Below, in pieces: positions 22,505 to 35,405 of a DNA stretch of 64,000 nucleotides. This DNA is from Petrolisthes cinctipes. Its lineage: Eukaryota; Arthropoda; Malacostraca; Decapoda; Porcellanidae. The notes under the pieces were generated by a model. The model saw only the letters and a program-made list of their open reading frames with translations, was not told where the DNA came from and did not search any database. Each line of letters begins with the position of its first letter. Position 1 is the first letter of the stretch. The stretch lies in contig JAWQEG010001343.1 in the NCBI GenBank assembly GCA_033782935.1, positions 12,501 to 76,500 of the forward strand, read 5' to 3'. Made by a program: the position numbers and the translations under genes.

Positions 22505-25193
22505 ATGTTACAGAAATGGTATAAATTCATATACAGTACAGTAATTATAATTCTGGGGTGCTAGGAAAAAAGGTCTAGTATCACATTTTTATTAAATATT
22601 GCTTAGATACAGAGTTACAAAGGTGGTAGTGTACAGTACAGCTCCCTTCAGTTCCATGTCTACAAGTGTGCAACTGTAATAATCACCATAATAACAGTAC
22701 AGTACATATGGTCAAGATTAAGGGGTAATTTCGCAGTAGCTTACTCTAGTTGCTATTTGTTTGGTTCTTCCACAACCACACACACACTTCAATCTTCACT
22801 ACACAGTTTATTATTCACAGCTATGAACACAGACATAATGGGGGTGCTCCCTTGGTGGTGAACTGGAGGGCTATCAATTCCTCCAAACTATGCCAGAAAA
22901 CAGAAGACCTCAATATTTATGAAAGGATATTATATTTTGTTAGCAGCATAATTTGGAGAAATCAATGACCCTCCAATTTCCTACATAGTGTGTGGAAATG
23001 TAGTATTACCCTTTCCAATATACAGTATAACAAATTATCATTACTCATTACCTGAATAAAATAATCCTGTGTTGACCAATAATTAACAACAATCTATGAA
23101 AGAAGTGTGCAATACTGTAGCACACATCATCTACATAATACAGAGGCACTATTTACCACAGTCAAAGCCAGGTATGCTTGAAAAATAATGCTGTCACACT
23201 GCATATGACTGACTGACAATAATAATAATTATATAAAAAAAAAAAAAAAAAAAAAATTGTCCTTGTAAACATACAATTGAGGGGACTGTACCCTTGGTTG
23301 CAAGAATTATTTATTTACCTTAGACCTGGAGTGTCCATGTACTCAGTATCATCCAAAAATTATGTTGAGCACATACTGTACTTGCAAGGTTAAAATATCA
23401 TTGCTTTATGTTACAACTGCCAAAGTCCTGTTACATCTTATGACTCGCTTGGCAATGATACTGAATAGGAATTGTTATTGTTGAGTCCAAAACAACAAAT
23501 ACTTTCAGTAGGCCCTTAATATTACTCGTATATTAAAATATTTAACACTTGTCATATAGCACAAGCCCAGTAGATAACTTTGTATGGTAATGAACAACAG
23601 AAGCCTGGGAAACATTTGGTCTTCAATTAGTGACTGATGGCGATATGAAGTGATGGATACGAGAAATTATTACCTTATATCAAGGGTCTACTGTATATCC
23701 ATTGGCACTTTGCTGTTGCTTCAGATACTCCAAACCTATACTGTACAGAATTTCATGGTCTAAGGAAAGAATCATGAGTGGTGCTACAACTTTTGCACCC
23801 AATAGCAATGTCACACTTTAACATTTTTATCCAGGTCTGCTCCATATGATTATCTGACATAGTGATATAAAGATTCTACTAAGATCTTTCCAACTAGATC
23901 AGTGATATGTCAAGAAAATTTGATTGAATCTTCAACAAGGGAGGACACAAATTAGTCATTGTGAGTGTACATATCCAACACTGCTTGAGATAATACAAGA
24001 CCTCACATTTTGGAGTTCGTAAATGAATTCTTGTAGCCAATAATGTCCTCTTACCCCTTTTACTTGTAACTTTGAGAGTGTAGGAGCACATAACACCCCT
24101 TCCCACCGACTAGCTCAAGGAATCTCACTATTACAGTATACTGTAATATAAGCAGTACCATGATGAAATCGTGAATAAAAGAAGCAGAACAATCCTGAGA
24201 TATCATTAATTTAGTCAAAGCATGTACTTCAGATTCTAAGTCAAACCTATGTAGTGCAGGAGCTTGTATGGAACCAAAACATAGCGAGGCTATTGTTGTG
24301 AAAAATGTAATAGTTATATCCCTGACATGTAAGCTTTTCCTGATATTTTTAGGTCCTAGTAGTATAACTACTACTGTACAATACGCCAATAGCTGGGTGA
24401 CAGGAAATTATAGAAATGCATTCTGTTAGCATGTGATGCATCAATACCAAAGATCAGTCCAATAGGAGGCAATAATACCAACACTGCTGGAGCAGGCTAT
24501 CCCACCAACCACACAAGACCTACTCTTGCACAAATATCCTTACAATGTCAGAGCACAACCTCTACACCTGTGCTGGTAATATGCTAAGATGCAGAAATCC
24601 CTATTCACCACAATAAACCATTCTATAAAAAGGACATCACACATCCCCTTCATTATACTTTTTCCTGGTACCAGTGTAATGCTTCTAACCTCACTTTTGT
24701 TCTGCACTGAGGTATATTATAATAAACTTATAATATACCAAAACCCAACAATAGTATCATGTCTCACCTCTACAAACTGTACATTATTTCTCCTTCAGTA
24801 ATTTTTTCGAGCAGTTCAGACCCATATAGTCCATAGTAGAAATTTGTCCTCAGCCTTCATTTTGTATTCTGGTGTTGCGGTTGAATTATGGACAACAGTT
24901 CCTTTCACTCTTTCAATTTAAAATCACTACACTGCAATACACTGACTGAAAAATTTAGCAATTATTTTTGCCTTGGTCATCACAATTGGGTTTAGTATGG
25001 CTTTATATGTGTGCTTAGGCTCTGTTGCCCATTTTCAATAATCCTTAGCCTTAACATGAATCCCATTACCCACACACTAACTCTTCTCTACTGTATTGGA
25101 TTATGTTATGAAAGCTAACGTTCATATATCCTTGTCATTTCTATTTTTCCTTTCATCGTGATTTACTGCCATACGGCTTTGTACAGACGGCGG
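22505..25193. other. Intergenic, no gene seen
   Basis: A diverged TTAA-family element occupies about 22718-22990 (TTAAGGGGTAATTT, ATTCCTCCAAACTATGCCAG). A poly-A run is at 23236-23257. Nothing else is recognisable. Confidence 0.55.
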
Positions 25194-25346
25194 CAAAAGT
25201 CCTGTCGCCTCACTTGCTTCACCGAAGCACACGATGTTCATAGACTCGAGATTATTAGGTGTAGAAAACGTGCGTATTTCTCGACTCTATGAACACTGAG
25301 TGTCTCAGTGAAGCAGGTGAGGCGACAGGACTTCTGCCGCCGACTG
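25194..25346. mobile_element. 153-bp MITE, CGGCGGCAAAAGT family
   Basis: Ends CAGACGGCGGCAAAAGTCCT and GACTTCTGCCGCCGACTG, arms about 65 bp, TA on both sides. A second copy is at 43717-43879. Confidence 0.9.
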
Positions 25347-28089
25347 TACAGTACTGTACAGTACTACAATCTTATTATTGCACTTTACTGTTAATAATTG
25401 TACATCTCTGAGTAAAGTCTGCAACTGTATATAACTATATTTATCCTATTGTAACCTCCAAAAATAATTACCAGTAATCAACAACTCAATTCATATTTAT
25501 CAATTGTTCCCTGAACAGTGTTACCAGCTCCCTTGACTCGCTTAACCAATGACTTGGGATAAATTTCTACTATAGACTTTACAATGGAAACAATAAATAG
25601 GACACAAATAACTATACATCCGAAATTTACACAAGAAGTAACACAATTATCACACCACCAGACCTCAGCTTACAGATACATTTGACTTAGCCAGAAAACT
25701 TAATATACTATACATGTCTCTACCTTCCATTTGTGCTGCTAAAAGTTAAATTATTTGTATATAAAATGAATGTCTCTTATCAACTTATATCAACTTGACA
25801 CGTATAAAAGTTGCACACAAGCACCTGCTGGTTTCCGAAACATTAAAATCAAATTGTACATTGTAATCTCCACTTTAAAAATCATGAGTTAGATTCAGTG
25901 TTTTGATCTAACTTGAACAATATTATGGCATTTTGCTTATTACATATCTTCTTAAAGAGAATAAAATTAAAGAAAATTTGGACATTATGCAATGAAGTAT
26001 ACATTATTGCAAAACATTCCACCACACCATGACATCATTCCAGTCACCAGATAACTGAAGGTTACTGATTCTTCCATACAAAACATACAAGCATATCATT
26101 CCTGTTTCAGTCACTTATTTGCGACACAGATTGGATATATAAACTCTAGCCGTTCCGCGAAAAGAATGGACGAGCCAGCGGGGTGAGCTAGCGGGAGGCC
26201 ACCGTACTTCACCATGTCACCACTAGGTGGCTCCCTCATCAGCACAGCGCCAAATTAAAATTTTTACTTCTGATGATCTTCACGGAAAAACCCTCTCTCG
26301 CCCTCGAGTAAGCCCTTCGAGGCCATAGCTAGAGACGGGGTAGGTTCCATAGCAATCCAGCTGTTCTGGTTCCACAACCAATAAATACAATGCCACAACA
26401 AATGTACTATTATTGCAGTATAACTATACTGTACTTATTACTGTTCCCGCAACAAGACCACCAAAAACTGAGGGTGGAATTATTAAACATGGAAAAGGCT
26501 CTTTGTCGCTCGATTTGTATTACTGTATATAGGAATATGAAAAAAGTAACAAAGGACCTTTTCCTCATTTAATAATGCTACCCTTATAGCCTTGTTTCTT
26601 GGTTACAGGTAGGAGGAGTTGACAATCTTCATTTTACCACCAGCATATCACTGTGACCCCTTAACATTATTACCTTATCCCTAAGGGGAATCAGCCAGCT
26701 TAACTTAAACCATAAATTACCACACTATCAAGTCACAATTGATCAGGTAAATTAAATTTGCACGTGGTTTGCATTAGTCGCATTTATCTCGTCCATTGGA
26801 TGGATATGGTTAATGTGTAGTCAATTCAATTTCCTCTCAAATTAGAACTTCTATTTTCCACTCACACTAGAACTCCTTTCTTCCCTTCACATTTGAACTT
26901 CTTTTGTCCACTCATACTAAGACTCCGGCTCTCCACTCACACCTGGATTCCTATTTTCTCTTCACATTAAGACTTCCATATCATCACATTAAATTGAGGA
27001 AGCAACATCAGTAATCTAGGAAGCATTCGGTTATTGCATTACACCAAGAAGCAGTTACTTACTTTTGATTGTGCAGGATTGGGTAAAGATACTTACTGGT
27101 GAATTGAGCACTCTTGATTTTTCAATAATGGTCTATGAAACAGTGTACCAGTACCCTAGTCAAACTGGTCTTAGTTTTCTGCCACAGACCATAAGCCAAC
27201 ATGGTAAAATCATAATGAGGTATTGCTGCAGCCTGATTTTTATGGCATAGGTTGAGAAATCGGTAGTGCCAAATTCTCCAGCAAAATCAAAGTACCCCAG
27301 TACATATTTACACAACTATCACAACACACAGCATCAAGCCGGGAGGAAGACGAGCACGACAAAGCTACTGACTGTACTAGGGACCAACACATTCTAGAGA
27401 CGAAACAACAAAGATGCCGGCGCGTGGCCTTATCCTATTACCATACACAAATTACAGTACAAGCACCATATCAAAATATAATAAAGAACCTGTTGAGACA
27501 GATAGTGTCACATTAGTAAGTCCAGGAAAGATACTGCGCATTATTAAGTCAAGGGAAGATACTGCAAGGCACCTTCCTCTTACTGTATTTTCCAGCGATA
27601 TCATCAAAACAGTGATATTTAACAAAACATGTATTGTCAAAACATTTTATGTAAAATTATTGCAGCAACGTGAATTAAAAAATTTTTGCAAATACATAAT
27701 ACTTTCCTTTATCTCAACTGAATAAACTTATTTTGTGTTAGCTGATGTTAACAACTACAGAGTAGGGAAAGTGCAGTACCTTTCTTTACTTTCAATACAC
27801 CACTGAGAGTTTGTAACTAGTGTACCTGAACCTTCTTTCTTTCTTTATCTAATATATTTTCCAATCTTGAGTTGCTTAGAACTACAACATAACATAAGCT
27901 CTGTCCTGATAACACCATGCAGTGATGATAGTCAGTTTCCCTTCATGCTGTTTAAGGCCAATACATCCTATGTCTCGGATATATTTTACTAACTTTCAAA
28001 TACAACCACTGACTGAAGTGATTGCATTCAAGGTCATGGTCTTCCAAGTCAATTTTTAAGGCTCACCATTAGGTTCCTTTGACAACACT
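25347..28089. other. Intergenic; GC-richer block at 26150-26350
   Basis: No gene recognised. A block around 26150-26350 (GCGAAAAGAATGGACGAGCC, CACCACTAGGTGGC, GCCCTCGAGTAAGCCCTTCG) is more GC-rich than its surroundings and has no matching long frame. Confidence 0.5.
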
Positions 28090-28718
28090 CATGATACATA
28101 ATCACTGACCAGAAAGTTAGCCAGAGTCGTGGCCTGACGAAGGCAACTCTATCAGACTCACTCAAATACCAGAAAGCTTTAGTGTTCCACTCAACAAAGT
28201 TTGGGGCATCAATGAAACACTTAACCGAGCTACCACTAAGTAATAGTCGAACATTTCAACGACTACCACAGCAGCTTGTAACCATACAACATAATATATC
28301 ACTGCTAATAAAAATGATATGTCTAGAACATAAAGATGATTGTGTAACAATTGTTTTAGATCATGGTCAATATATTCCAAATACTTTTATTAATGCACAT
28401 TATAATAATTTATATTCATTAACTATTCAGATAAAAGTTGGAAAAAACTCATTATTATAATCCTTGGCTACAGTATACTGTGAACCTGTGCAATGAAAAT
28501 TATTTGAGTATGTTACCGCACATTATGTTTCGTTCCAGAAAGCATCTCTTGCTGTCAATTGGTGGGTTAAATAAAAAAAAAAAAAAAAACAGTTTCAAAG
28601 AAGCTCTGAACTTTGTTCAGTAAACCACTAAAGGTTTCTGGTATTTGATTGTGTCTGATACAGTTGCCATCATCTCGCCAAGGCTTTGGCTAACTCCCTG
28701 GTCAGAGACTATGTATCA
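28090..28718. mobile_element. Foldback element, ~100-bp diverged arms
   Basis: Left arm ATGATACATAATCACTGACC ... CAAATACCAGAAAGCTTTAG; right arm is its diverged reverse complement (CTAAAGGTTTCTGGTATTTG ... ATGTATCATA). The roughly 430-base interior has one open frame with no recognisable domain. Confidence 0.75.
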
Positions 28719-28756
28719 TATATAACTGCAATATAACTATATATATAACTGCAATA

Positions 28757-29646
28757 CTATAGTCTATTTCATTTCATCTGAAACCGACAATCTGTAAAAT
28801 GGCAACATTGCATTGCCAGCTCGTGATTGGCTGAACAAACATTGTCCTTAACCATTGACTTATTGATATAAACATTTAAATTAACCCTTCATTAACTTCA
28901 TTGTATGATCCTGAGATGCAAAGAAAATTCTCATTTGTTATTTCATATATGCAAATCACGTTCATCAGTTGTATTAACCATATAAACAGATACAAGAAAG
29001 AAAAATTTAAATCCAAGTCGACCATCTGTAAACGTAAACGAACACAATATTCCAGTCAATTTTGTTTCTCCAAGTTTTACTTAGATAAATAGATATCTGT
29101 CTTCATAGGCATTCTTAAAAGGAAATCTAATATTTATTGAATTAAAATGGCATGAAAATTGTTATAATATAGACAGAAATACGAGGTGTGCTTTAGAAAA
29201 AAAAAAAAAAAACTCACTTCGTATTTCTGTCTATATTATAACAATTTTCATGCCATTTTAATTCAATAAATATTAGATTTCCTTTTAAGAATGCCTATGA
29301 AGACAGATATCTATTTATCTAAGTAAAACTTGGAGAAACAAAATTGACTGGAATATTGTGTTCGTTTACGTTTACAGATGGTCGACTTGGATTTAAATTT
29401 TTCTTTCTTGTATCTGTTTATATGGTTAATACAACTGATGAACATGATTTGCATATATGAAATAACAAATGAGAATTTTCTTTGCATCTCAGGATCATAC
29501 AATGAAGTTAATGAAGGGTTAATTTAAATGTTTATATCAATAAGTCAATGGTTAAGGACAATGTTTGTTCAGCCAATCACGAGCTGGGAATGCAATGTTG
29601 CCATTTTACAGATTGTCGGTTTCAGATGAAATGAAATAGACTATAG
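28757..29646. repeat. Near-perfect 890-bp palindrome, 428-bp arms
   Basis: Left arm 28757-29184 and right arm 29219-29646 are reverse complements with only two mismatches that I could find, around a 34-base A-rich spacer. Arms end in CTATAGTCTATTTCATTTCA and its complement; TA-flanked ends (TA-TAGTCTATTT / AAATAGACTA-TA) suggest a mariner-type foldback element. Each arm contains the same 63-codon frame on opposite strands, differing by one residue (T versus M); it matches no family I know. Confidence 0.92.
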
Positions 29647-29649
29647 ATA

Positions 29650-31165
29650 CTGTAAAATTATTGTGACTGTACAGAAATATCAATGTGAAATACCATGTAG
29701 GCCTACAACAAAAATCAGTAGCTCAGTAATGATAACCATTATGATTAGCTATTACATGTAGATATTGTGACAGTCACTGGCATTGCTTAGGTCATAACCA
29801 GTGTTGCATATGGCCCTTAGAAGTGACATATTACTAAAATCTAAAAGTATTATCCTTTAATTTGTCATGAACATTATCTGAGGAGTTCTGTACTTTTAGG
29901 TATAAAAATCCTAAACAGAGCTCAAAATGTCTATCAATACATATGGAATTGCTGACTGGCAATAATGCCATGGTGTTTACACAGGTTGAGCTTAATGAGC
30001 CAGAGGTACAATTAACAAGAATATATCATTCAACCTGAAGGATGCATATGATGAGCAAACTGGCTGGTGGCTGCACTGGTAACAACTCAGAAGGCATGTA
30101 GTGGGTTGACTGACCAGAACAGACAGTCGTACGTAAATCCACAAAAGGATCTCTAAAAAATAAAAGTGCATCTCACTGGGGCTGGAATGACCCTCTGTTT
30201 GACAAGCAACTTAATTACCATTCCAGCCATAAGACTACTCCACTGGACAAGCTGCTACTTGTGCCTTCAACCACATACTCTCACCAATACATAATAGAAA
30301 TGCCAAAAATCCCCATCATTTTTTAGCTGTACAGAAAAGACTACCTACAGATAAAAATTCTATACCAAACTACACTACAGCATAAACAGACATTTTTTTA
30401 CTCTTAATAACTATTACTTTCAACTTACATATCTCTTGATACAGCTGTTCTGTATTCAAAGTACAGTACAGTACTAGCATGGTAAAACATGGCACATTTA
30501 TAATGTGTGGACTCTTGTACCAAAAGATGGAGTAATGCAGACATGGCACACAAATGGAGAACAAAGGATGTGCTACTTCCGTAACCAAACCACCAGTGAA
30601 ATAAAATTATTTTCACCCTTCCTGGTCACTTGGAGTGGTTGCCTCCTCAGTGTAACAAACACCTTGGTAGTGCTAACTGCTGGGTTTCACTAAGTAGTAA
30701 GTTACAGTCCACACACTCCCTGACTTACAACTCCTCTTAAGACTTCCTTTCCCTGTACAGTACCTTCTGGCTGTATCAACATTAAGTGCAATACTAACCT
30801 ATCATATATATCAGTAGCTGCAGTACTGTATTTGGAAAACTGATCATTTTGGATACTCAAATCTCTTATAATCTCCTTCTTTTATAATGTCATACTATTC
30901 TTCATTTGAACAGAAGTGCCAAACATTTGCTGAAGCAGTTCCTCCCCTTGTCTTGGTAATTCCACCAGCCTACAATAGTGGGATGATATACATGAAAGAA
31001 CTCACCCAGGAATCACTGGAGGCCGTGTCTGAGGAAAGGTTTCTTAAGTGAAGTAACAATAGTAGGTTGGGACAGTAAAATTGTGAGACAACAGAGATCA
31101 AAGGAATGAAATTGTAGAGTAAAGTAAGGGTAGATTCTAGTGGCCCAAGTTAAGGTAATGGGAGG
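29650..31165. other. Intergenic downstream of FKRP
   Basis: AT-rich DNA without recognisable genes or delimitable elements; it should include the FKRP 3' untranslated region from 31165 leftwards. Confidence 0.5.
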
Positions 31166-32701
31166 TCAGGTGTGGAGTAGAGCTGTGAGGTTGTGAGGTA
31201 ATGGGAGATCAGGGTTGGGGTATTGTGGAGTCTCTATAACACCTGGTCCAAATTTAAGTTCAAGAAAGTCCCTGACATTATTGGGAGCAGAGGCAAGGAC
31301 CCCAGCAAAAGTCACAGCAGCCAGGGGGCGGAGGAAGTGCTCTGGAAAGTCCACATCTTGCCGATGACCAGTGGACCAAGCCCCATCACGTGTCATGGTC
31401 CCTCCATGGGGAGTAAAGGGAAATATGTCAACATGGAGGTGGTTGGCAGTGCTGAAATGCACCTGGAAGAAGTTACCATCAGGTGCCCGCTGCCACACAA
31501 ACCCCTCACCATCCTCAAGGGTCTGCCAGCGTGCTGCTTTGATGGCAGGACAACGTTCCACATCAGCCGCATAGATGCCAATGTCCACGTCATAGTCCCA
31601 AGGTATGATGTCCCCACTACGCACTGCCCCTAAAAGGGTACCACCCTCCAGCCACCATCGCGCTCGACAACCCTTCAACACCTGGAATACATGGCGTGCA
31701 GTGGCTCTGAGGCCTTCCAGGCAGCAGGGTGGGGTCCATCTTCCCAGATGGAGGTATTGGGGGGTATCCTGGACAACTGTAGGAAAGCAACGAGGGGTAG
31801 TCCTGGTACATCCATACCAGTGAACGTCTCCCCCAGAGCTCACTACTTTTTTAATCCCCAGAGATTCGTATAGGGCACGGCGGCGTTCCTCCTCCAACCC
31901 TTCCTTCTTCCAGCGCAGATGTTCAGTGCTGAATAGCTGTCTCCCCTCCCCAAGAAGTCCCCCTCGCCCTACATGTACCTTCCAACCCCTTGCTGCTCCC
32001 TGCACCCCTATACTCAGTGGCAAGGGCCGTGCCATAGGGTGTGTGAGAGCCAGTAGATCTTTGGTGTGCAAAAGAAGGGCAGCCCGGCCACTTACAGCAT
32101 CACAGGCCTCACTTTGGGGTGCTGGAGCCACAGTGAGGGTCCAGGCAGCCACTTGCAAGGTATAACGGTGGCAGGTCAAGGGTGTACCTCCAACGCCAAC
32201 AGCTACCACCTGAGCATCACCACCCTCCAGCAGGTGCACCAGGTCCCGGAGCTGGGCTGATGAAGAACACCGCGCACCATCTGGCAGCAGAAGCACATGT
32301 CGAGCTCCACTCAGGAGGTGGTGGATGTTGGGGCGGGGTCGGAGCAGGTCTGGGGTGAGGACTACGGAGGGGACCCGAGGGGGCAGCACCAGAGGGGGGT
32401 ATACCACTTGGTCACTCACCACTGCAGCCCGACACAAACCACCACATGCCCTCAGAACACTTGTCACCGTCTCACCAACGTCGTTGTCAAAGGTCTCAAA
32501 CTCCCGCACCAACACCACCAGCCGACCCAGTGGATCTCCAGTATCCTCCTCCTGCCCTGCTAACCTTCCCACTCTTCCTGCCTCTATGGTGCCCTTTCCA
32601 TTACCCCACACTCCTTGCCCTGCCTGCCTCACCATCACAACAGCCACACACACCACCACCATTACCACCAGCATTCTCACCTTCCTCACACCCACCATCA
32701 T
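31166..32701 (-). CDS. FKRP: Fukutin-related protein (ribitol-5-phosphate transferase)
   Basis: A single uninterrupted 511-codon frame (human FKRP: 495, also with one coding exon). Residues 10-25 form a type II signal anchor (MLVVMVVVCVAVVMV), so the enzyme should face the Golgi lumen. The stem domain has VVLVREFETFDND near residue 62. The nucleotidyltransferase-like domain carries WLEGGTLLGAVRSGDIIPWD with the metal-binding D-Y-D-V-D at 369-373, NHLHVDIFPF at 420-429 and ELKFGPGVIETPQYPNPD at 481-498. Four cysteines at 298, 305, 326 and 327 (YGC, RCF, PPCC) match the family zinc site. FKRP adds the second ribitol-5-phosphate, from CDP-ribitol, to the core-M3 glycan of alpha-dystroglycan. ATG at 32701 is followed directly by a second ATG; it is the first in frame. 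The locally GC-rich coding sequence contrasts with its AT-rich surroundings. Identity is very secure. Confidence 0.97.
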   Translation of the reverse strand: MMVGVRKVRMLVVMVVVCVAVVMVRQAGQGVWGNGKGTIEAGRVGRLAGQEEDTGDPLGRLVVLVREFETFDNDVGETVTSVLRACGGLCRAAVVSDQVVYPPLVLPPRVPSVVLTPDLLRPRPNIHHLLSGARHVLLLPDGARCSSSAQLRDLVHLLEGGDAQVVAVGVGGTPLTCHRYTLQVAAWTLTVAPAPQSEACDAVSGRAALLLHTKDLLALTHPMARPLPLSIGVQGAARGWKVHVGRGGLLGEGRQLFSTEHLRWKKEGLEEERRRALYESLGIKKVVSSGGDVHWYGCTRTTPRCFPTVVQDTPQYLHLGRWTPPCCLEGLRATARHVFQVLKGCRARWWLEGGTLLGAVRSGDIIPWDYDVDIGIYAADVERCPAIKAARWQTLEDGEGFVWQRAPDGNFFQVHFSTANHLHVDIFPFTPHGGTMTRDGAWSTGHRQDVDFPEHFLRPLAAVTFAGVLASAPNNVRDFLELKFGPGVIETPQYPNPDLPLPHNLTALLHT

Positions 32702-34034
32702 TCAACACTAGAGAATCAACCAAACAATACAGAATCAAATACGTGCCTTGTAGCAAAGCAAGAGGGTCCAATATTAACTAAAAATTTGTCATTTAACAAC
32801 TTAAGAATTACCAGTGGTATACAAATAACTAATTTCTTAATGGTACATACTTGTTACTCCACAATTTGAGACCAATGTTAGGCAATAGGTCACTCAACAA
32901 TGAACAAGTGCAGAATTGTTACAGCTGAGTGCCTCTGCTCTCTCATATACCAATAACAAAGTGCATTGGAAACATTGCATAACAATAATGCACAAAACAA
33001 CCATCACAGACCAAGGATTTTCCTATTAGTTCAGCACTCCTTCATAGCACAGCCAGCTAAAACCACTTACAAAGCTAACTCGTTATGTAATCCACCACAG
33101 ACAGTACAAGTCATGTAGTTTGAATTTTATCCTTATTAAATAATTATGTCATTTCCAGGAGTCATAATATTACAACAGACTCTACAAATTATATTGTACA
33201 AAAATGTCCTAAAATATTTCCTACTAATATCTATACACCTCAGTATATTGAAATATGAGCTTGATGGCTAATAATCGCGTTCCATTGTACTCCATAACAG
33301 ATAAATGCATGTACAATATTTTGAAATAAAACCACTAAAAGATGCTACCAAACAGGAATGCCTAGAAGTTGCACGGCCACCTTGTATAACAACTATTCAG
33401 TTACACAAACACAAACACATGACACAAAAAGAACTGTGTAGGACTAGTCAACACCACTATGACGTTATTGTTATATAAGTAGTTAATGCAATTGCTGTAC
33501 CTTTCAGTCATTTAGCCATATAAAACAACTCCAGTCTAATGGTGTGTGGGTTCAGATGATGCACTTAACAATTTCATGAGACAATACTGCAGTCTTCTTC
33601 TGGGGTAGAGGTGGTCAAGGTAAGACAATTCCTTTGGGTTTTAATGGCACAGAGTTCAGACAAAATGACACATAAGGGTTCTAATTGTGCTACGGGTCAT
33701 ATAATCATAACACTCAGCAATAGCATGAGGTTCAACCAGGGTTCAAATATAATACCAGGAGGTTTTAGTGGCACAGGGTTTCGAGAAGATGGCACCCTGG
33801 AGATTCTAACAACATTGTCTTTTGGGGGTTCTAGATACCATTCAGCAATTCATGTATAGTATAATATCCCAGACTTCTTGTTGTTCAGACAAGATAACAC
33901 CCCGGGGTTCTATTGACATGGATGCTTAGACGACACACCTGAGGGTGCAGAAATATGCAGAAATATGCACGAGACAAACAATAAAATACCTGGGGACTCG
34001 ACAAGTCCAAGACAACAAACAAACACCTGGAGGT
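32702..34034. other. Intergenic between FKRP and CHURC1
   Basis: Both genes are on the minus strand, so this holds the CHURC1 3' end and the FKRP 5' flank. No exon, repeat array or element was recognised. Confidence 0.5.
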
Positions 34035-35405
34035 TCAGAAGAGGGTGGCAGCGAGGCGAGGGTCATCAGGCTGGCAGGAACGGGTGTCATCCGCCTCGCC
34101 ACATAAAAGGCAGCTCATCTCATAGTACTGATAGTCATCCTCGACCCAGAAGCGGTGGCAGTGGCTGGCGATCACATGGCTGCACCCTCCACACACGTCT
34201 GCTGGCACACATTATTAATTACGAGTCATGTCAACTTGGCACAAGAAAGAGTAAGATAGGTAAAGTTGACCTCTGAGGTTAATGATGATAGATCTATATA
34301 TAATACAAAAATTTTCAGAGACTGGCATACCAAGCTAGCTATAAACTCTACAGACAAGTCATGATACTTTACATGGAAGGGAATCAAACTTTCCTGTATA
34401 TTAGCAGGGTTACACACAAGTATAACTCAAAGGATTTAGCAGCTCAATGGTCTGGGAAACCAACCATGATCTGCAAACTTATCTATGGCTATATCAGACC
34501 TGGAAGCAAAACAAGCTGCATTTTATAAGGCTTATGTTACTACATCTTATGCACAATCATGCACAATTATCATCCAGTGGCCTATACTGTACTACACAGG
34601 CGTACAATTTTCTCTTTGCATGGACAATGAAAATCATTCTTGGGAATTTGAAATAATAAACAATGATGACTTTAACAGGTTAAATCATTAATATCAGTTT
34701 TTCTCGATTTATCAGATTGTAAAGTCCATGGACAAAGAAAAAACTCGTAGAGACAGTCATTTTCTTGTGCATAATAATATAGTATAGTATAGTACTCACG
34801 GTCATATTCAACCAACTCCTGGTCTGTGTCCTGGGTGGTCCTGTTGGCCACCCCCACTTTGTCCTTCTGTCCGCACCCTCGACACCCTCGCAGGTTGGCC
34901 AGGTATGCCCCTGAGTCCAGACACACCGTACCCTGTCCAGAGGGAGGTTGAAGGGGGTTTGCATGTCTACATTTGATACTTATATTGGTGTCTTGGCATA
35001 ATCTAAACTACATCATGAAAAAGACTCTCAGTACAAGTGCTTAATTTTGACTAGGCAGTCTCCTTAACTGAGTAGTTGACTGTGCTAGTAAATTCTGTCC
35101 TGAATTTGAGTATTACAGTAATTTTTTATCTGTATTTTAAGTATTCAATGAGATATATCTAGGGGGGATAAGAGACAAGCAATCCAGTAAAATACAAAAG
35201 TTTTTACCCACTATGAAATGAAAACACATAAATTCAGTATCTACTAAATAGAAGGAAATTAAACCATATCTCTAAAGAACATTACATAACAAACACCTCA
35301 TATGCATCAACTGAGTAGGAGAGTGTCAAGCATGCAGAAGCATAACTTAATACTTCTTGAACTTACTCTGTCTGGATATTCTTCCTTAACACACTCGTGA
35401 CACAT
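34035..35405 (-). CDS. CHURC1: Churchill (zinc-binding transcription-related protein)
   Basis: Three exons: 35405-35367, 34932-34800 and 34198-34035 (TGA); phases 0 and 1 agree and give 111 residues, against 112 in human. Exon 1 encodes MCHECVKEEYPDR with the conserved C-x-x-C. Exon 2 has GTVCLDSGAYLANLRGCRGC and ends E-Y-D; exon 3 begins H-V-C-G-G-C-S-H-V-I-A, continuing the family Y-D-H-x-C-x-x-C-x-H-V-I-A motif, then YYEMSCLLCGEADDTRS and DDPR near the end. Choice of acceptor: the CAGCAG at 34204-34199 gives H after Y-D only if the second AG is used, matching the family. Churchill binds several zinc ions through Cys/His and in vertebrates acts in the FGF-dependent switch of embryonic cell fate; its direct biochemical role is unsettled. 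Short first exon and roughly 430- and 600-base introns. Identity secure. Confidence 0.95.

Noticed and set aside
28901..29502. Two 63-codon frames with identical products on opposite strands
   Set aside because: They are the same sequence in the two arms of a palindrome; Lys/Ser-rich, no domain, no start context.
31223..32869. Several plus-strand frames of 60-136 codons
   Set aside because: They are antisense shadows of the GC-rich FKRP coding sequence and match nothing.
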